NCBI RefSeq assembly: GCF_002135415.1
Contig: NZ_NEGJ01000014.1
Location: 35,509 to 99,508 of the forward strand
Reading direction: 5' to 3'
From: Acinetobacter sp. ANC 3832
GTDB lineage: Bacteria; Pseudomonadota; Gammaproteobacteria; Pseudomonadales; Moraxellaceae
Length of the DNA: 64,000 bases
Shown: in pieces, positions 36,951-46,890 of the stretch
How positions within the stretch are numbered: position 1 is the stretch's first letter
Layout of the letters: the number at the start of each line of letters is the position of its first letter
Translations under genes and position numbers: made by a program
The notes under the pieces: model-generated
Databases searched by the model: none
The model's input: the letters and a program-made list of their open reading frames with translations, nothing else
Told to the model about the DNA's origin: nothing

Positions 36951-37026
36951 AGGCATTCTTAAAATGCCTCCCTTTAAAGTGAATCTATTTAAAAAATAAT
37001 TTTTTAAAATTTAGATAATTAAATCA

Positions 37027-37103
37027 TTAGACATCTTGTACAAGTATTCATGTCCTTTTTCTATTCGGAAGGAAAATAAAATGCTTTCATGCAAGAAGTC
37101 TAA
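37027..37103. repeat. Dispersed palindromic element, copy B
   Basis: 77 bp with ends TTAGACATCTTG and CAAGAAGTCTAA, 11 of 12 bases complementary. It has the clearest terminal inverted repeats of the group and lies between the convergent rtcA and T6SS-immunity-like genes, where its hairpin could also end transcription. Confidence 0.65.
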
Positions 37104-37104
37104 T

Positions 37105-37686
37105 TTAGCTATCCATAGCCAATTGATATAAAAAGTCTAAATGCGTTGCGGCATCGCCTTTATCTAAATTTAAATCGTCTTTTCGACCACCTAACCTTAA
37201 AGCAGGCAAAAAACAATACATTTGATTATTTTTTAATTTCCCATATTTATCTTGTGCTTTTTCAAGCAAGGTCTTTTCTAAAAAAACGTCAATGATTTCA
37301 TCACTACAAAGCCAATCATTAAAAAATTCACTCATTGACCAAACTGTCACATCAACTTCAGAAGTTTGAGCATCAATGAAGGAAATATCCTCATCTTCAT
37401 CACTCAATTTACGGTAATAAAAAATCACACCAAATGCTGAAATAGCAATGGGTAAGCGTGTCATATCAGGTTCAGATTTCATTAACCAATCCCAAAGCAC
37501 ACTTTGGTAAAGCTCAGGATTGATAATTTGAATAAGACCATTACCATAAAAACCAAAACTGTGTATTTTCCACAACTCTAATAATGCTTCTGGTAAATGA
37601 GCTTTATATTTTTCAATAATGTCATCACTCACGCGATTTTCAATTTGATCTACTGGAAATTTATTTATAAATTCTTGTAATTGCAT
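37105..37686 (-). CDS. GAD-like/DUF1851 protein (T6SS immunity-like, orphan)
   Basis: 193 cytosolic residues. N-terminal GAD-like domain (SDDIIEKYKAHLPEALLELW, then FGFYGNGLIQIINPELY) and C-terminal DUF1851/Tdi1 segment (DKGDAATHLDFLYQLAMD). Proteins with this pair act as immunity factors to type VI secretion DNase or ADP-ribosyltransferase toxins in other bacteria. No toxin or T6SS gene lies next to it, so it may be an orphan immunity gene giving protection from neighbours' toxins (inference). Confidence 0.72.
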   Translation of the reverse strand: MQLQEFINKFPVDQIENRVSDDIIEKYKAHLPEALLELWKIHSFGFYGNGLIQIINPELYQSVLWDWLMKSEPDMTRLPIAISAFGVIFYYRKLSDEDEDISFIDAQTSEVDVTVWSMSEFFNDWLCSDEIIDVFLEKTLLEKAQDKYGKLKNNQMYCFLPALRLGGRKDDLNLDKGDAATHLDFLYQLAMDS

Positions 37687-37714
37687 AACTCAATCCTAAA
37701 ACAAGTAATTCGAA

Positions 37715-38086
37715 TTAACTTTTCCATTCGAAAAAACTAAATGCATCATCTTCTTTCAATGTGTTTTCTACAGCATCAGCCAATTGCTTAATCACACTTT
37801 GTGTTGCAATTTTTTTAAACCAAACTTGTTCTTCATCTGCATGTGCTGAAATTTCACAAAGTAATGAGCCATCTTCTTCATTCAAACGACAACTCACGCC
37901 CAATGCAACAGGATGCTCTTCTACACTCACAGCAAGCTGATCTGCTGAATGGGTTGTCTCAGTTTTAAAACCATATTGAGAAAGTTGAGTAGACAATAAA
38001 TCCGTCACATATTTCTGTGTGACGTGGCAGGCATTTACACCATGCTCATGGTTTTCACAGTTCGCTGTAAATTTTAATGTTCTCAT
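37715..38086 (-). CDS. Hypothetical protein, YcgL/DUF-like small acidic protein
   Basis: 123 residues from the ATG at 38086, which has GGATGAAG upstream; the reading from 38176 adds an unlikely Cys/Phe-rich stretch that overlaps a terminator. I do not recognise the family. It is a mixed alpha/beta acidic protein with TANCENHEHGVNACHVTQKY near the start (two Cys, three His) and ALGVSCRLNEEDGSLLCEIS, and no signal peptide. Only 28 bp separate it from the downstream T6SS-immunity-like gene, so they may be cotranscribed. Confidence 0.6.
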   Translation of the reverse strand: MRTLKFTANCENHEHGVNACHVTQKYVTDLLSTQLSQYGFKTETTHSADQLAVSVEEHPVALGVSCRLNEEDGSLLCEISAHADEEQVWFKKIATQSVIKQLADAVENTLKEDDAFSFFEWKS

Positions 38087-38141
38087 TGCTTCATCCAAAA
38101 GGCTTTTTTCTTGTATGTTTGAGCATAAGCAATAAAAACAA

Positions 38142-38167
38142 AACAGCCAAGCAAAAGCTTGGCTGTT
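38142..38167 (-). terminator. Terminator of the pheA-tyrA/aroA transcript
   Basis: AACAGCCAAGC-AAAA-GCTTGGCTGTT, an 11-bp perfect stem followed on the minus strand by TTTTGTTTTTATT. It lies 127 bp past the tyrA-aroA stop and just upstream of the small gene at 37715. Confidence 0.85.
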
Positions 38168-38293
38168 GTCGAACAAATATACAGATATTAGACCAATGAT
38201 TGATTAGACTTCTGCATCTACCTTTTTATTTCTCTTATAAAAAGAAAAACTAAAAAACTATTCATCGTAATCCAAGATCTCTATTTAAAAGGC

Positions 38294-40540
38294 TTACTCA
38301 CTGACTTGAATGGCAAGACCTGCTTGATTTGCCAATTGCGTAAATGTTGGGAAACTAGTCGCAACTGTTTCAGTTCCGATAATTTTAATTTCGCCTGATG
38401 TACGCAAACCTGCCATTGAAAAACTCATAGCAATACGATGATCGTGGTGTGATTCAATTTCACCACCTGTAAAGATGGTAGACCAATCACCTGATTTACC
38501 TTTACCTTCAATGATGACGCCATCATCTGTCGGAGTACAATCAATCCCCATGGTTTTTAAGCCATCTGCCATCACTTGAATACGATCAGATTCTTTCACA
38601 CGAAGCTCAGCTGCGCCTGTCAAAATGGTTTGACCTTCTGCACATGCAGCAGCAATAAACAAAGATGGAAATTCATCAATCGCCAAAGGTACTTGATCTT
38701 CAGGCATATGAATGCCTTTTAAAGTACGACTACCGCGAATACGAATGTCTGCAATTGGTTCACCACCTGCAACACGTTCATTTTCAACCGTTAAATCTGC
38801 ACCCATTTGTTTCAGAATTTCAATCACACCTGTACGTGTTGGATTAATTCCGACTGCTTCAAGAGTGACATCAGAACCTTCAGTAATGGCAGCACCAACC
38901 ATAAAGAATGCAGCAGATGAAATATCTGAAGGAACTTGAATATCTGTTCCCACCAATTTACCGCCGCCTTGGAGTGAAATACGATTGCCTTCTGTTTTCA
39001 CTTCATAACCAAATGCACGCAACATACGTTCAGAATGGTCACGTGTCGGTTCAGGTTCAGTTACAACGGTTTCACCATTTGCCCAAAGACCAGCAAGTAA
39101 AATACCTGATTTCACTTGAGCAGATGCCATTGGTAAATCATAGTGAATGCCTTGTAAATTTTGACTACCTGTAATCGAAATGGGTGGTGTACCACGTTCA
39201 CCTGTAGTTTGAATTTGCGCACCCATTTCACGTAAAGGTTTTGCAATACGCTCCATTGGACGTTTAGACAGTGAGGCATCACCTGTCATCACAGAATCAA
39301 ATTTCTGTGCAGATAACATGCCTGAAAGCAAACGCATCGATGTACCTGAATTGCCCATATACAACGATGTTTTCGGTGCTTTTAAGCCATGCATACCGAC
39401 ACCATGAATAGTCACTTCACCATTCTTTGGTCCTTCAATGCTGACGCCCATATCACGGAACGCTTGCAAGGTTGCAAGTGCATCTTCACCTTCAAGAAAG
39501 CCTGTCACATGCGTTGTACCTTCTGCAATCGCACCGAACATAATGGAACGATGTGACACTGATTTGTCACCCGGCACGGTAAATTTACCATTAAATGTAT
39601 GAGATCCCGGCAAAATGCTAAATTGTTGTGTCACCTTATTCTTCTCCATCAAAGGTTTATTGGCGAGCATATGATTGAAATGCTGACGTGCCGCTTGTGC
39701 ATGTCCGAGCAATCCCATCAAGGCTTGTGAATCTTCAGTTTCAATCAGTTGACGAATGATCGCAAGTTGACTTTCAAAACCATCCACTGCATTGAGTATG
39801 GCTTTTTTATTGGCAAAAAAGATGTCATGCCACATTTGTGGATCACTGGCAGCAATTCGGGAAAAATCCCGAAAACCACCCGCTGCATAACGAAAGATAT
39901 CTAAATTATCTTCACGATTGGCCAGTTGTTCAACCAAGTTAAATGCCATCAGGTGCGGTAGATGGCTGGTATGCGCAAGCACTTCATCGTGCTTATCCAC
40001 ATCCATACAAATCACTTCTGCTTTCGCCGCTTGCCACAATTGAATCAGCTTTTCGACAGCCCAATCTGCACTGCTTGGTAAAGGCGTAAGGATGACTTTG
40101 TGATTAACAAATAAATCCACTTTACCTGCATGTACACCTGTATGTTCTGCCCCTGCAATCGGATGTCCCGGTACAAAACCTTCAGGAAGATCTTCACCAT
40201 AAACTGCTTTTGCAGCATCAACCACATTACCTTTAGTACTACCCACATCAGTAATAATGGTTTTTCCTGACAAATAAGGTTGAATCGCTTCTAAAACTTT
40301 TTGTGTAGCACGCACAGGCAAAGCCAAAACAACCAGATCTGCATCTTGAACTGCATCAATCGGATTATGAAAACCTTCCGAAATTAAACCCAAAGCTTTG
40401 GCATCATCTAATGTTTTTTGCGAACGTGTAGACGCAACAATTGTTACTGCTAAATTTTCCGCAATCATCACACGAGCAAGGCTTGAACCAATCAACCCTA
40501 GCCCGATAAATGCAACTTTTTTAAATAGAGGTTGAGACAT
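38294..40540 (-). CDS. tyrA-aroA: Bifunctional prephenate dehydrogenase / EPSP synthase (TyrA-AroA fusion)
   Basis: A 748-residue fusion of two aromatic-pathway enzymes. Residues 1-295: prephenate dehydrogenase with Rossmann start VAFIGLGLIGSSLARVM, GHPIAGAEHTG and the substrate-binding TSHLPHLMAFNL. From about 310: 5-enolpyruvylshikimate-3-phosphate synthase with GSHTFNGKFTVPGDKSVSHR, MGNSGTSMRLLSG, EPTRDHSERML and DHRIAMSFSMAGL. The fusion makes one protein catalyse the shikimate-to-chorismate step and the tyrosine branch; it is known from Acinetobacter and relatives. pheA lies 46 bp upstream on the same strand, so the two form an operon. Confidence 0.95.
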   Translation of the reverse strand: MSQPLFKKVAFIGLGLIGSSLARVMIAENLAVTIVASTRSQKTLDDAKALGLISEGFHNPIDAVQDADLVVLALPVRATQKVLEAIQPYLSGKTIITDVGSTKGNVVDAAKAVYGEDLPEGFVPGHPIAGAEHTGVHAGKVDLFVNHKVILTPLPSSADWAVEKLIQLWQAAKAEVICMDVDKHDEVLAHTSHLPHLMAFNLVEQLANREDNLDIFRYAAGGFRDFSRIAASDPQMWHDIFFANKKAILNAVDGFESQLAIIRQLIETEDSQALMGLLGHAQAARQHFNHMLANKPLMEKNKVTQQFSILPGSHTFNGKFTVPGDKSVSHRSIMFGAIAEGTTHVTGFLEGEDALATLQAFRDMGVSIEGPKNGEVTIHGVGMHGLKAPKTSLYMGNSGTSMRLLSGMLSAQKFDSVMTGDASLSKRPMERIAKPLREMGAQIQTTGERGTPPISITGSQNLQGIHYDLPMASAQVKSGILLAGLWANGETVVTEPEPTRDHSERMLRAFGYEVKTEGNRISLQGGGKLVGTDIQVPSDISSAAFFMVGAAITEGSDVTLEAVGINPTRTGVIEILKQMGADLTVENERVAGGEPIADIRIRGSRTLKGIHMPEDQVPLAIDEFPSLFIAAACAEGQTILTGAAELRVKESDRIQVMADGLKTMGIDCTPTDDGVIIEGKGKSGDWSTIFTGGEIESHHDHRIAMSFSMAGLRTSGEIKIIGTETVATSFPTFTQLANQAGLAIQVSE

Positions 40541-40586
40541 GATTATTGATAAACCCTTTTATAAACCTTTTATCGACAACCTTCTA

Positions 40587-41696
40587 TTACAGAACAGCCA
40601 CAGGGTAAGAACCGAGAACACGCACTTCTTTAACCAAAGGACGAATATCTTCAATCGCAGCTTTTACATTGTCTTGTTCAACATGACCTTCTAAATCAAT
40701 AAAGAACACATAAGCCCATTTTTCAGGTAATGCAGGACGAGTTTCAATACTGGTCAAACTAATATTATGTTTCGCAAATGGCGCTAAAATTTCCAATAAC
40801 GCCCCTGCACGGTCATGTGCAGACACCAATAATGAGGTTTTATCATTACCACTTTGTGGAATACGTTCACGACCAATCACTAAGAAACGTGTGGTATTTT
40901 CAGGATTATCTTCAATATTACTATGTAAAATTTCTAGATCATAAATGCTTGCCGCAACATCAGATGCAATTGCAGCAGAATGCCATTCATTACGAATACG
41001 ACGTGCAGCTTCCGCATTTGAACTGAGTGCAACACGCTCTACACCTGGATAATGTGCATCTAACCAACCGCGACATTGCGCTAACGTTTGTTGATGTGCA
41101 TAAATTTGTTTAATGCTATTTTTCTGAGTATTTGATGACACTAAAAACTGGTGATGAATACGCAATTCAACTTCACCAATCACATTTAAATGTGATGATT
41201 TAAAACAATCTAAAGTATGGTTAACCACACCTTCAGATGAGTTTTCAACAGGGACTAGACCATAATGTGCACTGCCAGCTTCCACTTCACGGAACACTTC
41301 ATCAATGGTTGGCAATGGGCGGACCACTGCATCTTGACCAAAATGTTTGAGTACCGCTGAATGCGTATATGTGCCCACAGGACCTAAGAAAGCAATACTT
41401 TGTGGTGCTTCTAAAGCCAAACATGCTGACATGATTTCACGGAATAAACGCGCCATTGTGGTATCGGACAATGGTCCTTCATTACGTTCCATAACATTAC
41501 GTAAAACTTGTGCTTCACGCTCAGGACGATAAAACAGTGGATTCTCTTCCGATGCAAATTTCGCTTTTGCAACCGCTTCTGCCAATCGGGCACGACGGTT
41601 AATAAGTTGCTGAATCTGTTGATCGACAGAATCAATATCTTCACGGATTTTAGAAAGGTCTAGAGAAGTCGTGGTGTTTTGATCATCGTTGATCAT
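40587..41696 (-). CDS. pheA: Chorismate mutase / prephenate dehydratase (P-protein)
   Basis: A 369-residue bifunctional enzyme of phenylalanine synthesis. N-terminal AroQ chorismate mutase (LSKIREDIDSVDQQIQQLIN), then prephenate dehydratase (IAFLGPVGTYTHSAVLKHFG, VPVENSSEGVVNHTLD, NTTRFLVIGR) and a C-terminal ACT domain that normally gives phenylalanine feedback (LTSIETRPALPEKWAYVFFI). First gene of an operon with tyrA-aroA, so both aromatic end-product branches are made together. No leader peptide rich in Phe was found upstream. Confidence 0.95.
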   Translation of the reverse strand: MINDDQNTTTSLDLSKIREDIDSVDQQIQQLINRRARLAEAVAKAKFASEENPLFYRPEREAQVLRNVMERNEGPLSDTTMARLFREIMSACLALEAPQSIAFLGPVGTYTHSAVLKHFGQDAVVRPLPTIDEVFREVEAGSAHYGLVPVENSSEGVVNHTLDCFKSSHLNVIGEVELRIHHQFLVSSNTQKNSIKQIYAHQQTLAQCRGWLDAHYPGVERVALSSNAEAARRIRNEWHSAAIASDVAASIYDLEILHSNIEDNPENTTRFLVIGRERIPQSGNDKTSLLVSAHDRAGALLEILAPFAKHNISLTSIETRPALPEKWAYVFFIDLEGHVEQDNVKAAIEDIRPLVKEVRVLGSYPVAVL

Positions 41697-41962
41697 TGTT
41701 ATGTCGCCCTATCGCAAAAACGGTATATTTAAACAGTATAACAATAGTTAGCTTTCAATTGTTACGCAATAAAGCTTTTCAATCTTTAGATTTAAAAATA
41801 TACAACTAGACTAAACTTCCACACACTTCACATCGCTTATTTACACATCATCACGTTATATAGGAATGCTTTTACTTTTCATGACTCATCCGATACAAAG
41901 CAAATATAGTTTTTCCTATTGAAACCCGTAAGCTAAATAGATTGAAAATAATTTGAGCACGG

Positions 41963-42484
41963 ATGATGAATAAACGAATCGCAGTTTTGGTCACACATGA
42001 CTTCGAAGAGAATGAGTATCATCATCCTGTCGAAGCTTTTCGCGCTGCAAGCCATAGTGTCCGCAATATTGAAAAACAAGCGGGAAATATTGTTTATGGT
42101 CAGCAAAGACGTTCATCGGTCAGTATTGATTTAGGTATTGATGATATTTGTATTCATGATTTTGATGCATTGATGATTCCCGGTGGTGGTTCACCCGATT
42201 TTTTAAAAAAAGATGATCGTTTTATCAATTTCTTACAACAATTTGGAAATGCGCAAAAACCTATATTTTTATGTTGTTATAGCACGCAATTACTCATTCA
42301 TGCCCGACTTGCGATTGGCAGAAGACTTAGCTCCGTAGACAATGTTGTATATGACTTAAAAAATGCGGGTGCGGTACTCTTTGATCGAGATGTGGTAAAT
42401 GACAATAATCTTTATGTGACCTCTCGCTCGACACTCGAATTGCCAGTCTTTATTCATGAATGTTTAAATGTACTCAGAGCTTGA
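41963..42484 (+). CDS. DJ-1/PfpI family protein
   Basis: A 173-residue class I glutamine amidotransferase-like protein: RIAVLVTHDFEENEY with the conserved Glu, and DALMIPGGGSPDFL. At the nucleophile elbow it reads C104-C105-Y-S-T-Q, whereas the family normally has C-H-G-P; the catalytic Cys is kept but the adjacent His is Tyr, so classical protease or glyoxalase activity is doubtful. Could be a stress chaperone or deglycase-like protein (inference). The ATG at 41966 is also possible. Followed by a bidirectional terminator. Confidence 0.82.
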   Translation: MMNKRIAVLVTHDFEENEYHHPVEAFRAASHSVRNIEKQAGNIVYGQQRRSSVSIDLGIDDICIHDFDALMIPGGGSPDFLKKDDRFINFLQQFGNAQKPIFLCCYSTQLLIHARLAIGRRLSSVDNVVYDLKNAGAVLFDRDVVNDNNLYVTSRSTLELPVFIHECLNVLRA

Positions 42485-42602
42485 TTAAATCTCTTGGAGA
42501 AATCAGCTTCTAATCAATATCTGTTTCATAATGGATATTCCCTCTCTTTTAGGGAGAAGCCATATTCAATATAGATTATATGAACTAGATATTCTCACTA
42601 TA

Positions 42603-42630
42603 AAAAAGCCTTCTCAGTAGAAGGCTTTTT
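42603..42630. terminator. Bidirectional terminator
   Basis: AAAAAGCCTTCT-CAGT-AGAAGGCTTTTT, a 12-bp perfect stem between the convergent PfpI and acyl-CoA dehydrogenase genes. Confidence 0.88.
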
Positions 42631-42646
42631 CTTTGATTTGTATCAA

Positions 42647-43789
42647 TTATCGACCAATCATTCCACGAGCGACAATTTCTTTCATAATTTCGTTTGTTCC
42701 ACCGTAAATACGTTGAATACGTGCATCTACAAAGAAACGTGAAATTGGATATTCAGTCATATAACCGTAACCACCAAATAATTGTAGCAGGCTATCAATA
42801 ACTTTCATTTGCATATCTGAGCTAAAGCATTTTAATGCTGCTGCAGTTTCTACATCTAATTTACTTTCTTTATATAAAGCAAGGTTTTGGTTGTAAAAGG
42901 CGGCTGTTGCCAATTCATCAATTTTAGCTTGCGCCAAAACAAAACGTGTATTTTGGAAACTACCAATTTTTTGACCAAACGCTTGACGCTCTTGTACATA
43001 TTGCGTAGTCACATCAATTGCTCCACGAATCGCACCCAATGCTGTTGCAGCAATTGCAGTACGTTCACGTGGCAATTCTTGCATTAAATAAGCAAAACCT
43101 TGTCCTGCATTTCCTAGCAATTGATTCGCTGGCACTTTCACATTATCAAAGAATAACTCAGAGGTATCTTGTGAATGTAAGCCAATTTTGTCCAGATTTG
43201 TGCCTTTTTTAAAGCCTTCTAAATGTGTATCAACCAAAAGTAATGACACACCTTTTGCACGTGCTTGAGGATCAGTTTTAGCAGCCAATACGACTAAATC
43301 TGCATGCTGACCATTTGAAATAAAGGTTTTTGAACCATTTAACAAATAATGATCACCATTTAAAATTGCAGATGAACGCATCCCTTGTAAGTCAGAACCT
43401 GCACCCGGTTCAGTCATACCAATTGCACCCACCACTTCACCAGATACCATTTTTGGTAACCAATGCTGCTTTTGTTCTTCTGTTGCAATATGCAGAATAT
43501 AAGGTGCGGCAATTTCAGAGTGACAGGAAATTGCCGTTGAAAGTGCACCATAACCAGCACGTGCAGACTCTTCAATTAACATTAAAGAATATTCAGTCGG
43601 TACGCCGTAACCACCGTATTCCTCAGGTACATCTACACATAAGTAGCCATTTTCACCCAAGAGTGTCCAAACAGGGCGTGGCATTAAGCCTTCACGTTCC
43701 CATTTTTCATAGTGTGGAGCAATGTGCTCGCTCATAAAGCGTTTAAAATTATCACGGAAAAGTTCTAAATCTGCATCATACGCTAGCAT
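42647..43789 (-). CDS. Acyl-CoA dehydrogenase
   Basis: A 380-residue FAD enzyme that introduces a trans-2 double bond in acyl-CoA. Standard three-domain layout: helical start, FAD/substrate middle (GAIGMTEPGAGSDLQGMRSSA, LNGSKTFISNG) and C-terminal helices (ERQAFGQKIGSFQNTRF, LFGGYGYMTEYPISR). The catalytic base is expected at the Glu in IYGGTNEIMKEI, as in short- and long-chain members. Chain length cannot be told. Standalone gene; electron transfer flavoprotein genes are not in the window. Confidence 0.9.
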   Translation of the reverse strand: MLAYDADLELFRDNFKRFMSEHIAPHYEKWEREGLMPRPVWTLLGENGYLCVDVPEEYGGYGVPTEYSLMLIEESARAGYGALSTAISCHSEIAAPYILHIATEEQKQHWLPKMVSGEVVGAIGMTEPGAGSDLQGMRSSAILNGDHYLLNGSKTFISNGQHADLVVLAAKTDPQARAKGVSLLLVDTHLEGFKKGTNLDKIGLHSQDTSELFFDNVKVPANQLLGNAGQGFAYLMQELPRERTAIAATALGAIRGAIDVTTQYVQERQAFGQKIGSFQNTRFVLAQAKIDELATAAFYNQNLALYKESKLDVETAAALKCFSSDMQMKVIDSLLQLFGGYGYMTEYPISRFFVDARIQRIYGGTNEIMKEIVARGMIGR

Positions 43790-43991
43790 TACTTATATTC
43801 CTTGTTACCGTTGTTGTTCGACTAATGTGTAGTTCCAACAATTCAGTTGTTTTAACGATGTCGTTTCATTTTAACTAACGACATCCTAATTAATTTTTTT
43901 GATTCTGTCATGATCCGATGAGGTCACTTTTTTAGGGCAATTCAGCCAATCTAGATATGTATAAATATACTAGAACCTTTATTCAACATAT

Positions 43992-44015
43992 AAAAAAAGG
44001 AAGCCGAAGCTTCCT
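43992..44015 (-). terminator. Terminator of dctA
   Basis: AGGAAGC-TTCG-GCTTCCT (read on the minus strand, stable UUCG-type loop) followed by seven T. Confidence 0.85.
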
Positions 44016-44034
44016 GATTCATTAACAATACAAA

Positions 44035-45387
44035 TTAAACATGTGCTTGAGTATTTGCTTCCATCATTTTACGATCTACTTCTTCAGGATTGTTTAATGC
44101 TTCATTCAATTTAACGGTGTCTAGTTGCCCTACCCATTTTGCAACAACAATCGTTGCAAGTGAGTTACCAACAAGATTGGTTAAAGCACGTGCTTCAGAC
44201 ATGAAACGATCAATACCTAAAATCAGAGCCAAGCCTGCAACTGGAATATGCCCAACAGCAGACAATGTCGCAGCCATAACAATAAAGCCAGAGCCTGTTA
44301 CGCCTGCAGCACCTTTAGACGAAATTAAAAGGACAACTAGCAAAGTAATTTGATGTGAAACATCAAGTTGCGTATTGGTTGCTTGGGCAATAAAGATGGC
44401 TGCCATAGTCAAATAAATAGAAGTACCATCTAAGTTAAATGAATAACCCGTTGGAATAACCAAACCAACAACTGACTTTTCACAACCTGCGATTTCAAGC
44501 TTTTTCAACATTCGAGGCAATACAGACTCTGAAGATGAAGTACCCAGTACAATCAATAATTCTTCACGAATCATGCGGATCATTTTTAAAATACTGAAAC
44601 CACAAATTCGGCTAATTGTTCCTAAAACAAGGAAAATAAACAATAAACATGTGATATAGAAGCAAATAATCAATTGACCTAATTGTGCAAGACTCCCAAT
44701 TCCATATTTACCAATCGTAAATGCCATTGCACCAAATGCACCAATCGGTGCAAGTTTCATAATCATATTCACAATGTTAAAGAACACTTGTGCAATTTGA
44801 TCAATAAACTTCAATACAGGTTTACCTGCATCACCTAGTTTATGTAGTGCAAATCCGAATAAAATCGCAAACAATAAGACTTGAAGAATTTCACCTTCAG
44901 CAAATGCGCCGACCACAGTATTCGGAATAATATTCATGAAGAAATCGAGCGTCGACTGCGATGCCCCAGATTCCACATACTTCGAAATACCTGAGGTATC
45001 TAAAGTTGCAGCATCAATATTCATGCCTACACCCGGTTTCGCAATATTAATGACCAATAAGCCAATTAATAATGCGATGGTGGATACAATTTCAAAATAA
45101 AGTAAAGCAATACCACCTGTCTTACCCACAGATTTCATACTTTCCATACCCGCGATACCACTCACCACGGTACAGAAAATCACAGGCGCAATAATCATCT
45201 TAATCAGGCGAATAAATGCATCACCTAATGGTTTTAATTGTTCACCTAAACCTGGAATACTTTTTTTAACACCATCAACAATTTCAGTTGAACTCGGGAA
45301 AAAGTGCCCCACTAACACACCAGCAATAATTGCAATAATCACTTGAAAATAGAGTGATTTATATAAAGGTTTTTTAGCCATAATCAT
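44035..45387 (-). CDS. dctA: C4-dicarboxylate:proton symporter DctA
   Basis: A 450-residue inner-membrane carrier for succinate, fumarate, malate and related acids. It follows E. coli DctA closely: [60 protein letters not shown] (serine-rich loop), [20 protein letters not shown] and [18 protein letters not shown]. About 30 residues longer at the first periplasmic loop than E. coli. A second ATG lies two codons in. Monocistronic with its own terminator; the 425-bp upstream gap should hold its promoter. Confidence 0.92.
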   Translation of the reverse strand: MIMAKKPLYKSLYFQVIIAIIAGVLVGHFFPSSTEIVDGVKKSIPGLGEQLKPLGDAFIRLIKMIIAPVIFCTVVSGIAGMESMKSVGKTGGIALLYFEIVSTIALLIGLLVINIAKPGVGMNIDAATLDTSGISKYVESGASQSTLDFFMNIIPNTVVGAFAEGEILQVLLFAILFGFALHKLGDAGKPVLKFIDQIAQVFFNIVNMIMKLAPIGAFGAMAFTIGKYGIGSLAQLGQLIICFYITCLLFIFLVLGTISRICGFSILKMIRMIREELLIVLGTSSSESVLPRMLKKLEIAGCEKSVVGLVIPTGYSFNLDGTSIYLTMAAIFIAQATNTQLDVSHQITLLVVLLISSKGAAGVTGSGFIVMAATLSAVGHIPVAGLALILGIDRFMSEARALTNLVGNSLATIVVAKWVGQLDTVKLNEALNNPEEVDRKMMEANTQAHV

Positions 45388-45812
45388 AACTTCTTCACAT
45401 ATTTCCGCATTTAGAAATATCCAGTTTTTTGCATATTCAAATAAAAATACACAGCCCTTGAATCCCTTGATGTAACAAGAGACAAGATTTTTAAATATAA
45501 AAATCCGCTTTAGAGAGAAATCTCTAAAAGTTTCACCACGAGTTCAGCTTATTACTTTCGGATTTAGTCAAAATTATTCATGTGAATAATTTCAAATAAA
45601 TATGCAACAGGAGATTGAATAAATGAATAATTTTACGTCCTGTTCAGTTTAATCAACTTTTTCTTGTACGACTTCCTTGATTTGTTAAATATGCTTAAAA
45701 ATAAGCCACTACATTATTAGACATTAGTCGAAGTATAATCTTCTTAGTTAATTCATATATGTTTTGTGTCATAGTGTATTTAAGCTTTTCTTCTGGTTTT
45801 TCGTCGCCTGTT
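45388..45812. other. Divergent promoter region dctA / ybiB
   Basis: 425 bp without a supported gene. A 9-codon ORF at 45623-45652 has a good AGGAG site but ends at once and matches nothing. AT-rich; promoters for both flanking genes are expected but not assigned. Confidence 0.35.
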
Positions 45813-46817
45813 ATGAGTACAAAACGCAATCTATATAAAGATTTTGAACATCCTTTTGCACAATACGTCCGTATTGTTGGAAAAGGTAAAAATGGCGCTA
45901 GATCATTAACTTATGATGAAGCCTATCAAGCTTTTTCCATGATTTTAAAAAATGAAGTCTTAGATGTTCAACTCGGTGCTTTTTTAATGCTTCTTCGGGT
46001 GAAAGAAGAGTCAGTAGATGAGTTAACGGGATTTGTCCAAGCGACCAAAGACCAATTGAGTTTTCAACCCTTACAGATTGATTTAGATTGGTCATCTTAT
46101 GCAGGTAAGCGCAAACATTATCCGTGGTTTTTATTGTCTGCGCTCACCTTAGCAAAACACGGCTATAAAATAGTGATGCATGGCGCTTCTGGACACACCA
46201 TCAACCGTATGTACACCGAACAAGTCTTGGAATACCTAGGTTTTAAAATCTGTCAAAATGAAGATGAAGTCGCTGAACAACTCACATTACACAATTTCGC
46301 TTATTTACCTTTAGATGTGATTTCTCCAGTTTTAAGCGACTGTATCGATTTACGGAATGTGATGGGTTTACGCTCGCCTATTCATACATTGGCACGTTTA
46401 ATTAATCCCTTTAATGCCAAAGCCACAATGCAAGCAATTTTTCATCCTGCATATCGCAGTTCGCACCAACAAGCTGCATTTCAATTGGGTTATCAAAACA
46501 GTGCTGTGATTAAAGGTGAAGGGGGTGAATTTGAACGTAATCCAGATGCCAAAACCTTAATTTGTGGAATCAAAGATGGTGAATGTTATGAACATGAACT
46601 TCCTAAACTTACCGAGAACCGCAGCCCAGTTGAAGAGGAATTAGATTTAGCCATCTTTAAATCTGTATGGGACGGCGACCAAAAGCATGAATATGGAGAA
46701 ATCGCCATCACAGAAACTATGGGAATTGCTTTATATACTATGGGCATTTCTGGTACGTATCAGGATGCAATGCTTAAAGCACAAACACTGTGGGATACAC
46801 GTTTTCAATTATTTTGA
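45813..46817 (+). CDS. ybiB: YbiB/TrpD2-like protein (glycosyltransferase family 3 fold)
   Basis: About 334 residues with the anthranilate phosphoribosyltransferase fold: YVRIVGKGKNGARSLTYDEA, LGAFLMLLRVKEESVDEL, VMHGASGHTINRMYTEQVLE and the end DAMLKAQTLWDTRFQ. The phosphoribosyl-binding glycine loop of true TrpD is changed, as in YbiB, whose E. coli member binds nucleic acids without known transferase activity and is LexA controlled. ATG 45813 is preferred over 45759 because the extra 18 residues are hydrophobic and unlike the family; neither start has a good ribosome site. Confidence 0.8.
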   Translation: MSTKRNLYKDFEHPFAQYVRIVGKGKNGARSLTYDEAYQAFSMILKNEVLDVQLGAFLMLLRVKEESVDELTGFVQATKDQLSFQPLQIDLDWSSYAGKRKHYPWFLLSALTLAKHGYKIVMHGASGHTINRMYTEQVLEYLGFKICQNEDEVAEQLTLHNFAYLPLDVISPVLSDCIDLRNVMGLRSPIHTLARLINPFNAKATMQAIFHPAYRSSHQQAAFQLGYQNSAVIKGEGGEFERNPDAKTLICGIKDGECYEHELPKLTENRSPVEEELDLAIFKSVWDGDQKHEYGEIAITETMGIALYTMGISGTYQDAMLKAQTLWDTRFQLF

Positions 46818-46830
46818 ATAATTGAAAATT

Positions 46831-46858
46831 AAAACTACCTAAATCATTAGGTAGTTTT
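46831..46858. terminator. Bidirectional terminator after ybiB
   Basis: AAAACTACCTAA-ATCA-TTAGGTAGTTTT, a 12-bp perfect stem. Confidence 0.85.
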
Positions 46859-46890
46859 AATAGATATTCAGACATTTTTATTTAAGATAT

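Noticed and set aside
42530..42600. Possible further copy of the dispersed palindromic element
   Set aside because: A central CCCT...AGGG hairpin is present but the terminal inverted repeats are absent.
45623..45652. 9-codon ORF with AGGAG upstream, before ybiB
   Set aside because: No run of regulatory codons (no Trp) and no terminator pair that would make an attenuation leader.
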